This document shows, in pieces, positions 10,701 through 20,848 of a stretch of 64,000 bases of DNA. The translations under genes and the position numbers were made by a program. The stretch is taken from NCBI GenBank assembly GCA_024516155.1, contig JAJJXM010000058.1, positions 368,739-432,738 of the forward strand, given 5' to 3'. The notes beneath the pieces were generated by a model. That model saw only the letters and a program-made list of their open reading frames with translations, ran no database searches and was not told the DNA's origin. The DNA comes from Pyronema omphalodes. Taxonomy: Eukaryota; Ascomycota; Pezizomycetes; Pezizales; Pyronemataceae. Every line of letters begins with the position of its first letter. The first letter of the stretch is position 1.

Positions 10701-11638
10701 GGGGTCACTTGTAGTACGGGGGTGGACGTAGTCGCGGCATTAAGGATGGCATCACGTATTGACTCCGCCCACGCATCGAGGTTGTCTGTGGTAGGGTGGT
10801 TGCGGTATCGTGTCCATGATGGTGTGAGGGCTAAGCACGAGGCACGGAGGGTTTCGGCGAAGAGCTCCCAATCCGTCTTTTTCCAGTTCAGACGGTTTGT
10901 TGGGGGCGTTGTTTCAGCGTCTGGGTGGGTTGTGTGCACTTCGAAACGTATGACTTCATGGTCAGATCCCGTAGCGTTGTCGTCGTCGATTGCCCAGTTG
11001 ATTGTTTCCTCTGCCATGTGGGGCGATGCTAGGGTCAGGTCGAGGACGGAAGAACTGCGGCCTTGGTTGTAGTAGTAGGTGGGAATGTCAGGGACGGACA
11101 CGAGGGTCCAGTCTCGTTGTTCGATGAGGTTAACTATTTCGGTGGCGCGGATGGGGGAACGTGTGGAGGAGTTCCACAGGGCATGGTGAGCGTTGAGGTC
11201 ACCTGTGATGATGCACCTGCGGGGGAGGGGGAGGGGGGTGAGGGCTCTCGGGATGGTATAAATATTGCTTTCGGGGTGTTTTTCGTTGTACATATTAAGA
11301 AGAAAGAAAGAAGGAATTAAGTCGGTGCCTACCTCAAGGACCTGGAGGTCAGGATCCGCGCATATATCGGTGCGCTGAGAAACCCTGAGGTATGGGTTTG
11401 TCCTGGTCACATAGGCGGCTGTTCTGTTGGTGGTTCTATCCCCACGCGGTGGCAAGACCAGTGTGAACGATGGGTGTGTGGTGGCGTATGTTATGTCGGT
11501 AATGTGAATTTCTTGTATTAGGATTATGTCGGCTGTGTTGTGTGCGCTATTCAGCAGCGCATCGAGTGCTGTTCGTTGTCGGTTCACGTTGTGGGAGACG
11601 ATCCGTATGGTTGCTGCCAGTCTGTTGTAGCTAGACAT
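7718..11638 (-). CDS. LINE D ORF2: endonuclease / reverse transcriptase / RNase H, 1306 aa
   Basis: This is the replication polyprotein of a Tad1-like LINE. The N-terminal AP-endonuclease domain (~1-235) has IQEIH near 41, TGDLNAHHALW near 145, SSVLDLTLA near 196 and GSDHEVIRF near 224. A polyproline run (~445) precedes the RT, which has RPIALLNCLGK, FLDVRGAFDNV, GIPQGSPASPILF and the catalytic SYIDDVA. The RNase H domain has YTDGSQ, DAEVMAIHEG, FTDNQAAI and WVPGHTSVPGNEAADELA. A C-terminal CSCPIHPPQTPRHLLLSC Cys/His motif follows. The start ATG overlaps the ORF1 stop by 8 nt (ATGTCTAG). All catalytic motifs look intact. It should nick target DNA and perform target-primed reverse transcription. 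Confidence 0.95.
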   Translation of the reverse strand: MSSYNRLAATIRIVSHNVNRQRTALDALLNSAHNTADIILIQEIHITDITYATTHPSFTLVLPPRGDRTTNRTAAYVTRTNPYLRVSQRTDICADPDLQVLEVGTDLIPSFFLLNMYNEKHPESNIYTIPRALTPLPLPRRCIITGDLNAHHALWNSSTRSPIRATEIVNLIEQRDWTLVSVPDIPTYYYNQGRSSSVLDLTLASPHMAEETINWAIDDDNATGSDHEVIRFEVHTTHPDAETTPPTNRLNWKKTDWELFAETLRASCLALTPSWTRYRNHPTTDNLDAWAESIRDAILNAATTSTPVLQVTPQSKRWWTAEVTEARKKMTKARRKWKRKRDDRSHLNYKQHRNEYHRTIRTAKDAKWKEYLSQAEGPDVWQGFRYTNPRRAQLTPNLRAMINGQETICSSFDAKVEAFQKLFPPPPPPPPPSVLPPRRELQWTTFTPTEVETAIFSSSPKKAPGPDGLTFACLRQAYLAIPEHMNNLYATLGTVGYHPRCWRQATTLIIAKPNKPDYSNPKAYRPIALLNCLGKTLEKLMATRPGTMADSHDLLHRDQIGGRPQRSAIDAAMALVHDVEIGKSHGMLTSALFLDVRGAFDNVSADRLQQTLRQLGCPRPVVSWCQSFLADRTIALAFDGRTDTQRPVQTGIPQGSPASPILFLLYLRPLFDELAQAHPYAWTPSYIDDVAIVVQGRTRNANARALENITTTAFRWADANAIAFDDAKSELLHFHWARTDSITEEEKVKLPNGTVITPGTQGGEKDVVRWIGLYLDRKLNFRKHVARRVTAAQRTLNALCRLARYETGLSPAATRLIYQACVQSRADYGAEIWWNQQKDLARTLQNQQNTALRRILNAFTSTPILALHNESALPPVTIRLDNRQRKYALRTLTLPASHPIITRCPVSFPAPSIDDASINPDTEYDHPWHVPGQAPSRLLHVISTLSPWVQPNAEIEDTSQNIPDDDLAPTLTIDISSSPKAEAADDHLLLLHALRQRSDTILLYTDGSQLDGITGAGYTIPHGLPRPVDSIVPMGGRTEVFDAEVMAIHEGLRTCLTHIRRNDLYDKHIHVFTDNQAAIHRASHLRRGPGQELAWAIHKTAHDLHAYGTSITIHWVPGHTSVPGNEAADELARQATTVPPRRRIPISLTWLRRRARERYTEDWATWFTSSPRPRTYTATHRCTMDTAYTENPRWISTAILGLRTGHGYFLNCLAHPPSDAYPSRSCSCPIHPPQTPRHLLLSCPEFQAARSTLRKDLKLRQHSRINLNTILDTPSGTKALSTFISATKVATSTWAHSRLEKPRRRG

Positions 11639-13340
11639 GGGCGTTCATCTCAGTGTCTCTGTCGGCTGGGTTGGGTGGGGCGGCGGCGGGGTTTTGTAAC
11701 GCTGTCCAGGCTTCTTTGAATATGCGGATGCGTACGGGGCATTGCTTGCTGAAGCCTGGGTGGTCGAGGTCGGGGAGGTTGGCGTCCGCGCAGTTTTTGC
11801 AATGGTATCTAGTGTGCTCACAGCTCTTACCTTTGCTTTGGGGGCAGTCGTTGCAGGCGTGGTCGTCCGTGGGGTGGTTCTGGCCGCAGATGCCGCAGGT
11901 GGGGCCTTGCGGTCCAGTGCAGTTGGTGTGGTGGTGGCCAAAGAGCAAGCAGCGCCGACACTGGTCGGTCCGTCGGGCAGAGTGGTACTCGGTGACTCTT
12001 CGGGGCTCGAAGAGTACCATGACTCGTTTGCGCTTCAGGAGTGCGAGCTCTCCGGCGGTACGTACCGCAATAACCACACTGGACGCTTCCTTGCCCACAC
12101 GTTTCTCCGCGGTCGTCATATATCGGGGAGGTTGCGCCAGGGTGACAGGTCCGTTGCTGCGTTCGATCTCCTCCTGGAGGAGGCGCATTCCGTCGGGGGA
12201 GTCGGGGTATTGGCTCGTGGGGATTCCATGAACTGCGAGCTTATACCATCGCTCGTTCAGGCGGGGTGCGGCGATGGAGGTGTTGACCTGTCGCGTCACT
12301 GTGTGTATGGTCCCTAGGTTGTCGGTAAGCTCGGATTCAGTGGTGCCGTCTGTCATGGTCACGATGAGGTTTCCTGATGTGGCTTGTCTGATCGTGGCGA
12401 CAGCCATGTGAGGCGGCGCCTGTGTCTGGGTGAGTGCAGCGTTGATCGCCCTTCCCAGTTGGGCTTTGGTATTGACGTCGATTTCCGCAGGGTTGGGGCA
12501 GGGCAGGATGATTTCCTGGGGGCGGGTGCGTTGGCGTCGGGGGTGCGGTTTTGCGGGGGGGTTGCTTTTGGGGGCGTGGGCGGGGAAGGAGAGGTCAGCG
12601 ACGGTTGTGCCGGAGGTCCACGGCTGGTGAGTGGTCGTGGGGGGGTTGTGGCGGCGAGTAGTGGTGGAGGTCGGTATGGCGATGTTGTGGTGGCGAAGGG
12701 CGTTTTCCAGGAGTCGGCATCGTTCTTTCCAGTATTGGAGGTCGTTGGGGGGTGAATTGGCGGTGGTCGTTTGTTCGGGGTGGGGTTGACGTTGGGGCTG
12801 TGTCGGAGGGGGCGGGCTGGGTTTTGTGATTTTGTCGAGTCTTTTGTTGATGGTGTCGATGGAATGGACAATAGGTCGGAGCGCGTCGTTGGTGTTTTTC
12901 GAAATCATGGTGGCGATGGCTGAGAGGAGGTCGTTGTCGGGCTGGGGCTGGGGGTTGGGGTTGACGTCGGAAGCAGTTATTGCGTGCTGGCTGTCGTTGA
13001 GGTTCAGGTCAGAGTCGGATTCGGAGTCAGTGTCGGGGCAACTGTCAGTGTCCATGGCGGTCGGCATTGTTTCGACGGGGGTCCCATCGAGGTTCACGTG
13101 GGTGTGTGTTTTCGGTCGGGTGACATTTTTGCGGAGGAGGTCGAGGTCAAGTCTACAGGCGGATTTTTTGGTGGGGGGTTTGGTGACTTTTCCGGAGACG
13201 GTCGTTGATTTCTTAGAGGTCGCGATGGCGGAGGAGCCAGCGTGCGGGGCGTTGATTCGGGAAAGCTCGTCGGGGCTAAAAATATTCTCGGGTACCTGCA
13301 TACGCGAGGGCGTGGCGGGGATGGGTGCGTTAGCGTCCAT
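11631..13340 (-). CDS. LINE D ORF1: zinc-knuckle nucleic-acid-binding protein, 569 aa
   Basis: This is the Gag-like partner of ORF2, expected to bind LINE RNA. It has a low-complexity acidic N-terminal half (DTDSESDSDLNLND), a coiled-coil-like stretch (IHSIDTINKRLDKI), a Pro-rich region, a folded part around RLNERWYKLAVHGIPTSQYP that is conserved in all ORF1s here, and a C-terminal cluster of three CCHC-like knuckles (CRRCLLFGHHHTNC, CGICGQNHPTDDHAC, and a third ending near SKQC). The start is the ATG of MDANAPIP, followed by an uninterrupted frame to the overlap with ORF2. Confidence 0.93.
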   Translation of the reverse strand: MDANAPIPATPSRMQVPENIFSPDELSRINAPHAGSSAIATSKKSTTVSGKVTKPPTKKSACRLDLDLLRKNVTRPKTHTHVNLDGTPVETMPTAMDTDSCPDTDSESDSDLNLNDSQHAITASDVNPNPQPQPDNDLLSAIATMISKNTNDALRPIVHSIDTINKRLDKITKPSPPPPTQPQRQPHPEQTTTANSPPNDLQYWKERCRLLENALRHHNIAIPTSTTTRRHNPPTTTHQPWTSGTTVADLSFPAHAPKSNPPAKPHPRRQRTRPQEIILPCPNPAEIDVNTKAQLGRAINAALTQTQAPPHMAVATIRQATSGNLIVTMTDGTTESELTDNLGTIHTVTRQVNTSIAAPRLNERWYKLAVHGIPTSQYPDSPDGMRLLQEEIERSNGPVTLAQPPRYMTTAEKRVGKEASSVVIAVRTAGELALLKRKRVMVLFEPRRVTEYHSARRTDQCRRCLLFGHHHTNCTGPQGPTCGICGQNHPTDDHACNDCPQSKGKSCEHTRYHCKNCADANLPDLDHPGFSKQCPVRIRIFKEAWTALQNPAAAPPNPADRDTEMNAHV

Positions 13341-13793
13341 CGCTTAACCGGTGGTGAGGTAAGCGATGGCGAAGAGTCACGTGAGGAGGCTCTTGCTAAG
13401 CGAGCACGAAAATTTCTCGCGAGGAAAGGGGTCCGGAGGGGGGGAAATTTGGGGGATCACCACAACCAGTGCTGCTGGTGGGGGGGGGATTTGGGGGGGG
13501 GGGGGGATTTCGGTATGCCGAAACCGAAAATAAGGTCGGTTTGATGATTGGGGGGCGGGTGGTGGAGCGGCGTTGATGAAAGTGCCCGGAATCCGGCCCG
13601 GAGGTCCCAGAATCGCGTTTTTCCGCTGAATCTCAACGGTAAACGGTAGCTGGGTTCCGAAAATCGAGATTCGGGGTAATTCCGAGGTAAGAAATCGATT
13701 GCCGATTCGAAAATCTGGGAAATTGTTGTCGTTGTCGCAAATGCAGGGGGGGGTCAGCGGTTGCTGTGTGGTGATGGTTGCAAGAGTTCCTGG

Positions 13794-14265
13794 AACATAG
13801 TCGACGGAAAAGAACCAGCACCACTGGGGGGGTACCAGCCAATAAGATGCCTGAGACCTGCAGTACTGGTCTGCGAGAGCAAACAGAGCAACACTAATGA
13901 ACATCATGTCACGGCTCACAGCTAAGGGGCCGCCATTGTTGTTGTTGTTGATTAGTTGTGTTGTCGCAATCGCTGTGATGCCGTCCTGTGTTGCTGGTTG
14001 TTGTGTTGTTTCCTGTCGTATTGTGTCCTGACGGGTCACGAGCCGTTATCACTGTGACCTGGTCGGTTGTTGGCTGCATGATGAAGAACGGAAGGTGAAG
14101 TGTGTTGCGAGGTTGGTTCATGGCCCAGCAAGAGTGCTGGCCGATTTCTGTACATAAGGAGGCCTGCCGTGAACCTGGGTATTGAGGCTTTGAATACAGA
14201 GGCTTTCCGATCAGTTTTTGCTTCGTCTGAAAGATATTCAACAAATAGACTTTCCCATGAACTAG
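13794..14265 (+). other. Gag-like fragment part 2 and older host repeat
   Basis: The gag-like frame of 6758-6886 continues in phase through 13906, so the ORF was contiguous before LINE D landed. From 13907 the sequence reads TGTCACGGCTCAC, resembling the LTR starts in this window, and it continues beyond LINE C at 47330. I found no matching 5-bp duplication to prove an LTR. A TACATAAGG near 14151 could be a TATA-like element. There is no other coding signal. Confidence 0.35.
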
Positions 14266-14664
14266 GAAGTAAACTAATCTGATCTTTGTTTATTGTGACT
14301 AGAGCTATATAGCTATCGCACTCCACCTTCTTCATACCCTTATACCGCCAACGTACATAAAACCAACAAAAGAAATACAAAGAAAAACATGTAGTACAAG
14401 TCAAGTATATCTAAGTCAAGTATTTTCAGCACATAGGAAAAAGAAAAACAATCATCCGTCAAACACTCCATATCCCAGAGTTGCCATCCCTCCATCCATC
14501 CTTTCCTTATCATGGTTCCTCAGTGGTGTTGTGCTGCCGTGTATTTCCTTTGAGTATCCTAGTCCAGTCCGTCTGGCGAATCTTAACAGCGCAGTTATGC
14601 CGGTGTGATTTGTGAACAGTTCGTGTGGTGTAATTGTGGTGCTGGTGGCCTCATATAGTTCCTG

Positions 14665-15297
14665 TCACGCCGCAAGCAGCTTTGTGCAGTGAGGAAGATA
14701 GTGCAAGGAGGATATGAATCCTGTGCCGCAGTCGCATGGTGTAGGGGGTTGCTCCGGATGGGTGTCCATGGGTGTTCCTCCACATCGGATACGGTATAAT
14801 GCCCGGGAGGTGCGGAATGGTAGGTGTTGAAGGTGTTGTGGGTACAGCAGGGATGAGGGTAGTCCATCAGGCGCGTCATTCTGCCATTGTTGGAGGAATC
14901 CTTGGCGGATTTGTGACTTCATCCATGCGTTTGAGGTTATGGTGGATCGGCACAGATTTCGTGACTGTGCTCCAGTTTTGGCAAGGCTGTCTTCAAGGTC
15001 GTTTCCGGTACTGTCTGTGTGGGAGGGGGTCCAGATGGTGGTGAAGGACCACCCTTGGGTCGTGAGGTGTTCGGCCAGGTTGAGAGTTTCCCTGGCGTAT
15101 TGATGGTGTTCGGCATTTTGTTCAAGTGTGGCCATTGCTGCTTGGATGTCCAGGCAAAGGTAGACAAGGGCTGGCGTGTAGTTGTCAAGGACTTGTAGTC
15201 CTTCGGTGGTGGCATGTAATTTGGCATCGTAGACCTCACATTGCTGGCCGAGGTGACAGTGGTGGGATGATAGGTGTTCGGGGCCGTTGAGTGTCAT
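14665..15297 (-). pseudogene. LINE C ORF2 remnant: RNase H and C-terminal part
   Basis: RNase H is degenerate, with EVYDAKLHATTEGLQVL, CLDIQAAMATL in place of the TDNQAA motif, and TIWTPSHTDSTGNDLEDSLAK. A C-terminal TPCDCGTGF...LHYLPHC stretch resembles the Cys/His tail. A stop separates it from the upstream GSMLDDNYTGCG segment near 15300-15345. It is non-functional. Confidence 0.85.
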
Positions 15298-15393
15298 CTT
15301 CTAAAGTGTTGCTCCGCATCCAGTGTAGTTATCGTCAAGCATGGATCCGTCTGTGTAGAGTACGTCTGTGTGGGGGGGGGGTAGTGATGTCAA

Positions 15394-16773
15394 CTATTGT
15401 GTGTGCCGTGTGCTTGGTTCGTTGGTTTTGTTCGGGTTTGGTGAGGGGCAGGTGTGGATTGAGAAAGAGGATGGTAGTGTTGTTCGGTTCTCGTGGTTGT
15501 TGCTGAGAAGGTGTTGTATGTGTTGTCGAAGGTGGGAGAGTCCGGGCGCTGTCTTCAGGCATTTTGGGTTTGGTTTGAGTCCGGATCGGGGGTGGTGGGT
15601 GTGCAGGAAGAGGAGTCGTAAGGTGTATTGTGCTGAGAGGTAGTCTAGATAGATGTGTTGAGGTGGCAGGTGAGCACAAATGCGTAGTTTCGTGAGCTTT
15701 GTGCGGAATGGGAGTCCGGTTGCCCACCGTAGTGCGTTGTGGTAGGTGGCTGCTAGGGGGCGTAGGGTGGTATCTTTGCCGGTCCACCAGGCTGGGGAGC
15801 CACATAACATTTTTGGGAGGAGGAGGGTAAGGATAAGGTGTCGAGCCATGTGGGTGTTGGGAACATTTGACCGATGTCGAAGGTGAAGTAGTGATCCGAG
15901 AGTGTTCTTGCCGGTCAATGCTGCTTGTGTGGTATGGGGAATGAATGTAAGGGATTCGTCGATTTTGATGCCGAGGTATTGGATTTTCCGTGTTGGTGTG
16001 ATTGTTTTGTTATCCAAAGAGAGTTGTGATAGTTTGGTAAGGTCCGTGACTTTGTGTTGGCTTGTACACGGGAGACAGTGGAGTAGTTCTGTTTTGTCAG
16101 GAGAGAAGTTGAGTCCGAGGTGTCTACCGCGTTCTGTGTAGTGTTCGGTCCGTGTTTTCAGGCGATCGATGGCGAATTTTCGGGAGTTTGCAGATTGGAG
16201 GAGGCCCGTATCGTCAACGTAGGAGGCGGTCAGTTCTTTCGCTGGTTGGTGGGTTACTTCGAGCATCGCATTGGTGTAGATGAGGAAGAGGATTGGCGAT
16301 GCAGGGGATCCTTGTGGTAAGCCACAGCAGAAGGCCTTCGGGAGTTCGAGTTGTTGGTCGAAGGAGAATGCTAGTGTCCGGTCGGTGGTGAAGGCTTTGG
16401 TCCATGCAATGAGGTAGGGTGGCATGTTACGTTGTTGCATGACCTGGAGGAGTAGCGTAGAATTGGTGTTGTTGAAGGCACCTTCAATGTCATGTGCAAA
16501 GAGGGTTGTTCGCGGTGGGTGCTTTGGTTTGCCGGTTGTTGGGATAGCAATGTCAGTGCTGATCGGTGTGAGTATGGTGAGGAGGGCGTGAATGGCGGAA
16601 GATCGTTGTCTGGCTCCCATCTGATGTTGTGATATTGCAAGGCAGTCAGACGCTGTTTTGGCAAGTCGGAGGGCAGCTATCTTTTCGTATAGTTTCGATA
16701 TGCAGGGGAGAAGGGAGATTGGGCGGCAAGATTTGGGTGATGTATGGTTTGTTTCGCCGGGCTTGGGAATCAC
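15394..16773 (-). pseudogene. LINE C ORF2 remnant: reverse transcriptase domain
   Basis: An open stretch of about 459 codons covers most of the RT: VIPKPGETNHTSPKSCRPIS, HQMGARQRSSAIHAL, HDIEGAFNNTNS, GLPQGSPASPILF and the catalytic YVDDTG are all present, and the thumb/connection region follows. The first codon is GTG within the domain, not a real start; the true ORF2 start is at 41190. The frame is broken on both sides, so this is a decayed fragment even though the catalytic motif survives. Confidence 0.88.
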
Positions 16774-17532
16774 TACGCATCTGGCTACCTTCCATTGGGC
16801 AGGGAAGGTCTCGGAGTGGAGGAGGGGGTTGTATAATTTGGCTAGTGCCGTTGGTTGTGCTAGGTGGAATTGTGCAATCAGTTGGTAGGTGATGTTGTCG
16901 TGTCCGGGTGCCGAGGAGTAACGAAGTTTTCGGATGACTTCGCTGACCTCATTGTCGGTAATTGGGGTGAAGGGGTCGCGTGTTGCTTTGTATTGCTTGA
17001 CAAATTCGGGGGGGATGTTGGGAGGGTTGTGTGATTGTGGTGGGAATAAGGCGTTTCTTATGATGTCGCACTTGTCCCGGAAGCTATCTTTGCCTTCTAG
17101 TGGTGGCAGGGGTTTGCTGTGTGTATTTGGTAATCTAACGCAGTTCCAGACGTCAGTTGCATTACTGTTCTATAGTCTAGTCACCCAGTAGTACTCTTTG
17201 GCCAATTGCATGGCTTGTTTGCATTCGTATCGTTGGTGCTTAGCTTGCAGTCTGGCAGTCGGGTTGGTACGGTCGGAGCGAAAGAGTCTTTCTGCTTGTT
17301 GTAATTTCTTTTTCTTCTTGTTGAGGTCTGGATGCCACCATGGTGCTTGCTTAGCCCGTGGTTTTACCCATGGTACTGCTACATCGGTGGCTTTGTGAAT
17401 AATGGTGGTGATAAGGTCTGCAGCGTGCAGGGCTGCCTCTGGGCTGGTAAGATTATCCTGGTGTGCTGGGTTGTCGATGATTGTTCGTTGATAGAGTGTC
17501 CAATCGGCCTTTCGCCATGTCTGTTTGGGTAT
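16774..17532 (-). pseudogene. LINE C ORF2 linker between endonuclease and RT, broken frames
   Basis: About 760 bp of ORF2 linker with stops and frame changes. Short pieces such as the segment ending ETFPAQWKVARC, which leads directly into the RT, can be read. No other gene is seen here. Confidence 0.7.
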
Positions 17533-18175
17533 CTAGGCAGGGGTGCTGAGATCAACGTGGATGGTGCATATGGCGTGATTGGAGGTTGAATCGGAGTTGA
17601 TGTCATGCATGAGGATCTTCTCTGTTATGCTACCCGCAGCAAAGCATAGAGCGATCACGGATGGTCTCATGTCATTGCGCGGGTGGTGTGTTGGGATGCC
17701 TTGTTGGTTGTGCAAAGACACCTGGTGCCTGTCCATCCAGTTGGCTATGGTGTGGGAGTGGTCTAGGTGGCGGCTGAGCTGGTCGTCGTCGATTGTCGTA
17801 GTGCTGCCCCACCATTCATGGTGCGCATTCATATCGCCCGTGATAATGGCAGGTAGTTGGGGTCGGAAGGAACGTAGGAGGTCGGCCCGTGCATTGGGTT
17901 TTCCCGGTGAGTAGAAGTTGTAGATCATCAGTGGGGCTATGTCGGGTAGGGATAGTTTGGTCCCAAGGAATGAATTCTGGTGGGTAAAAACAGTTGAGGC
18001 ATGGACTTCTGGCAACCGGCATACGTAAGTGGCGCACTGGGGTCTGTCATTAGTGGGGGTGAACATGTGAAAACCAGGGTGCAAGGGGGGGAGTTGAGTG
18101 TATTCCATAGCGGGTTCTTGCAAGAGAATGATGAGTGTTTTGGGGTTAGATGCAGATGAGAATAGTGCTGATGTC
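17533..18175 (-). pseudogene. LINE C ORF2 remnant: endonuclease domain, split by LINE A
   Basis: AP-endonuclease-like domain with IILLQEPAMEY and IITGDMNAHHEWWGS. The later motifs are altered: SVIALCFAAG where SVLDLTLA is expected, and STSNHAIC where SDHEVI is expected, so catalytic Asp residues are lost. The N-terminal codons lie at 41105-41190, starting at the ATG at 41190 that overlaps the ORF1 stop as ATGA. LINE A+B separates the two parts, with a 15-bp TSD (AATAGTGCTGATGTC at 18161-18175 and 41105-41119). Confidence 0.85.
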
Positions 18176-18620
18176 ACCTTGCTACTGGATACCACACAGC
18201 AACCGCTGACCCCCCCTGCATTTGCGACAACAACAACAATTTCCCCGATTTTCGAATCGGCAATCGATTTCTTACCTCGGAATTACCCCGAATCTCGATT
18301 TTCGGAACCCAGCTACCGTTTACCGTTGAGATTCAGCGGAAAAACGCGATTCTGGGACCTCCGGGCCGGATTCCGGGCACTTTCATCAACGCCGCTCCAC
18401 CACCCGCCCCCCCCATCATCAAACCGACCTTATTTTCGGTTTTGGCATACCGAAATCCCCCCCCCCCCAAATCCCCCCCCCACCAGCAGCACTGGTTGTG
18501 GTGATACCCCAAATTTCCCCCCCTCCGGACCCCTTTCCTCGCGAGAAATTTTCGTGCTCGCTTAGCAAGAGCCTCCTCACGTGACTCTTCGCCATCGCTT
18601 ACCGTACCACCGGTTAAGCG

Positions 18621-20059
18621 ATGGACGCTAACGCACCCATCCCCGCCACGCCCTCGCGTATGCAGGTACCCGAGAATATTTTTAGCCCCGACGAGCTTTC
18701 CCGACTCAACGCCCCGCACGCTGGCTCCTCCGCCATCGCGACCTCTAAGAAATCATCGACCGTCTCCGGGAAAGTCACCAAACCCCCCACCAAAAAATCC
18801 GCCTCTAGACGTGACCTCGACCTCCTCAGCAAAAATGTCACCCGACCGAAAACAGACACCCACGTGAACCTCGATGGGACCCCCGTCGAAACAATGCCGA
18901 CCGCCACGGACACTGACAGTTGCCCCGACACCGACTCCGAATCCGACTCTGACCTAAACCTCAACGACAGCCAGCACGCAATAACTGCTTCCGACGTCAA
19001 CCCCGACCCCCAGCCTCAGCCCGACAACAACCTCCTCTCAGCCATCGCCACTATGATTTCGAAAAACACCAACGACGCGCTCCGACCTATTGTCCGTTCC
19101 ATCGACACCATCAACAAAAGACTCGACAAAATCACAAAACCCAGCCCGCCCCCTCCGACGCAGCCCCAACGTCAACCCCACCCCGAACAAACGACCACCG
19201 CCAACTCACCCCCCGACGACCTCCAATACTGGAAAGAACGATGCCGACTCCTGGAAAACGCCCTTCGCCACCACAACATCGCCATACCGACCTCCACCAC
19301 TACTCGCCGCCACAACCCCCCCACCACCACTCACCAGCCGTGGACCTCCGGCACAACCGTCGCTGACCTCTCCTTCCCCGCCCACGCCCCCAAAAGCAAC
19401 CCCCCCGCAAAACCGCACCCCCGACGCCAACGCACCCGCCCCCAGTCCATCATGATACCCCTCCCACACCCTGCGGAAATCGACGTCAATACCAAAGCCC
19501 AACTGGGAAGGGCGATCAACGCTGCACTCACCCAGACACAGGCGCCGCCTCACATGGCTGTCGCCACGATCAGACAAGCCTCATCAGGAAACATCATCGT
19601 GACCATGACAGACGGCACCACTGAATCCGAGCTGACCGAGAACCTAGGGACCATACACACAGCGACGCGACAGGTCAACACCTCCATCGCCGCACCCCGC
19701 CTGAACGAACGGTGGTATAAGCTCGCAGTTCATGGAATCCCCACGAGCCAATACCCCGACTCCCCCGACGGAATGCGCTCCCTCCAGGAGGAGATCGAAC
19801 GCAGCAACGGATCTGTCACCCTGGCGCAACCCCCCCGATATATGACGACCGCGGAGAAGCGTGTGGGGAAGGAAGCGTCCAGTGTGGTTATTGCGGTACG
19901 TACCGCCGAAGAGCTCGCACTCCTGAAGCGCAAACGAGTCATGGTACTCTTCGAGCCCCGAAGAGTCACCGAGTACCACTCTGCCCGACGGACCGACCAG
20001 TGTCGGCGCTGCTTGCTCTTTGGCCACCACTACACCAACTGCACTGGACCGCAAGGCCC
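18621..20059 (+). pseudogene. LINE A ORF1, 5' part, interrupted by Gy2
   Basis: About the first 480 codons of the zinc-knuckle ORF1. Gy2 cut it in the CTGPQGP segment just after the first knuckle, with the 5-bp duplication GGCCC at 20055-20059 and 34514-34518. The remaining knuckles are at 34514-34789. The joined frame would be open, so it was intact until Gy2 arrived. It uses the same ATG (MDANAPIP) as LINE D. Confidence 0.9.
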
Positions 20060-20848
20060 TATCAGAATCCGTATCCACGGTTACTGACGACAGGCAGCGC
20101 GGGGGTTTCGGCGGCGAGGAGAGCGGCGGCGGGTTAGGTAAGGCTGGTAAGTTGGGAATGGGCAAGGGTTGTGGGCTGGGAAATCACAGGTGAGTTTGGA
20201 GAGATGGGAAATCACAAGGGAACTTTTGTAGATAGGATTGTGGTAAATAGAAACTTGATTGCGTGAAGAAATAAACTACATACAAATTTCCTCCTCTTAT
20301 ACTTGTTCCTTCATGACTCGTGACTCAGCATTCTCCGCCTGCGGAGACTGCTTCCAATGCTAACCGCCGTGATACTACATACATGACCAACATTCCCCAA
20401 CATTTGCCAACCGCCGTAATTCCAAATAAGAAAGCAAGATAACTAACCGCCATAATTCCAAATAATAATAACAAGGAAAGAGTACATACCAAAAGAGATA
20501 ACTACCGGCTAACCGCCGTGATTCCAAATAGCAAAGAAAGAGTACATACCGAAAGAGATAACTTCCTGGCTAACCGCCGTGATTCCAAATAGTAAAGAAA
20601 GAGTACATACCAAAAGAGAGAAGTAAAAGATTCCAACAATTTCCTAGCCGCCGTAATACCTAAAAGAAATCCAAATAAGAAATAACTCCGAACATATGAA
20701 AATCCTCGGCAAGGGGCCCAGCCCCTTGCCCTAACCCTATCCCTTTACTTCATGACAGCGTAACAGGTTGCTAGGGTGATGACGATCACCCATAGCCCTG
20801 CGGTGGTGACGGCGGAGGCCAGGAGCATGTCACGGGAGCGTTGTGACA
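20060..20848 (-). repeat. Gy2 3' LTR
   Basis: 789 bp, TGTCACAACGC...TGATA on the element strand. Its first ~104 bp encode the C-terminus of ORF3. It holds the tandem U3 units (about 20350-20650) and the promoter elements described for the 5' LTR. It appears identical to 33725-34513. Confidence 0.95.

Larger units (their letters stand above)
6887..13779 (-). mobile_element. LINE D: full-length Tad1-like LINE, both ORFs intact
   Basis: The minus-strand element of 6893 bp is flanked by a perfect 14-bp TSD (GCAAGAGTTCCTGG at 6873-6886 and 13780-13793). The conserved 5' start ACCACACAGCAACC lies 8 bp inside the TSD. The order on its own strand is a ~440-bp C-rich 5'UTR, ORF1, ORF2 with an 8-nt overlap, an oligo(A) tract (T run at 7600-7624), a ~700-bp purine-rich 3'UTR, the AACC-UUCG-GGTT hairpin (6919-6930) and a CAAA tail. 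It is the only copy of this family here without a visible inactivating change, so it is a candidate active source. Confidence 0.93.
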
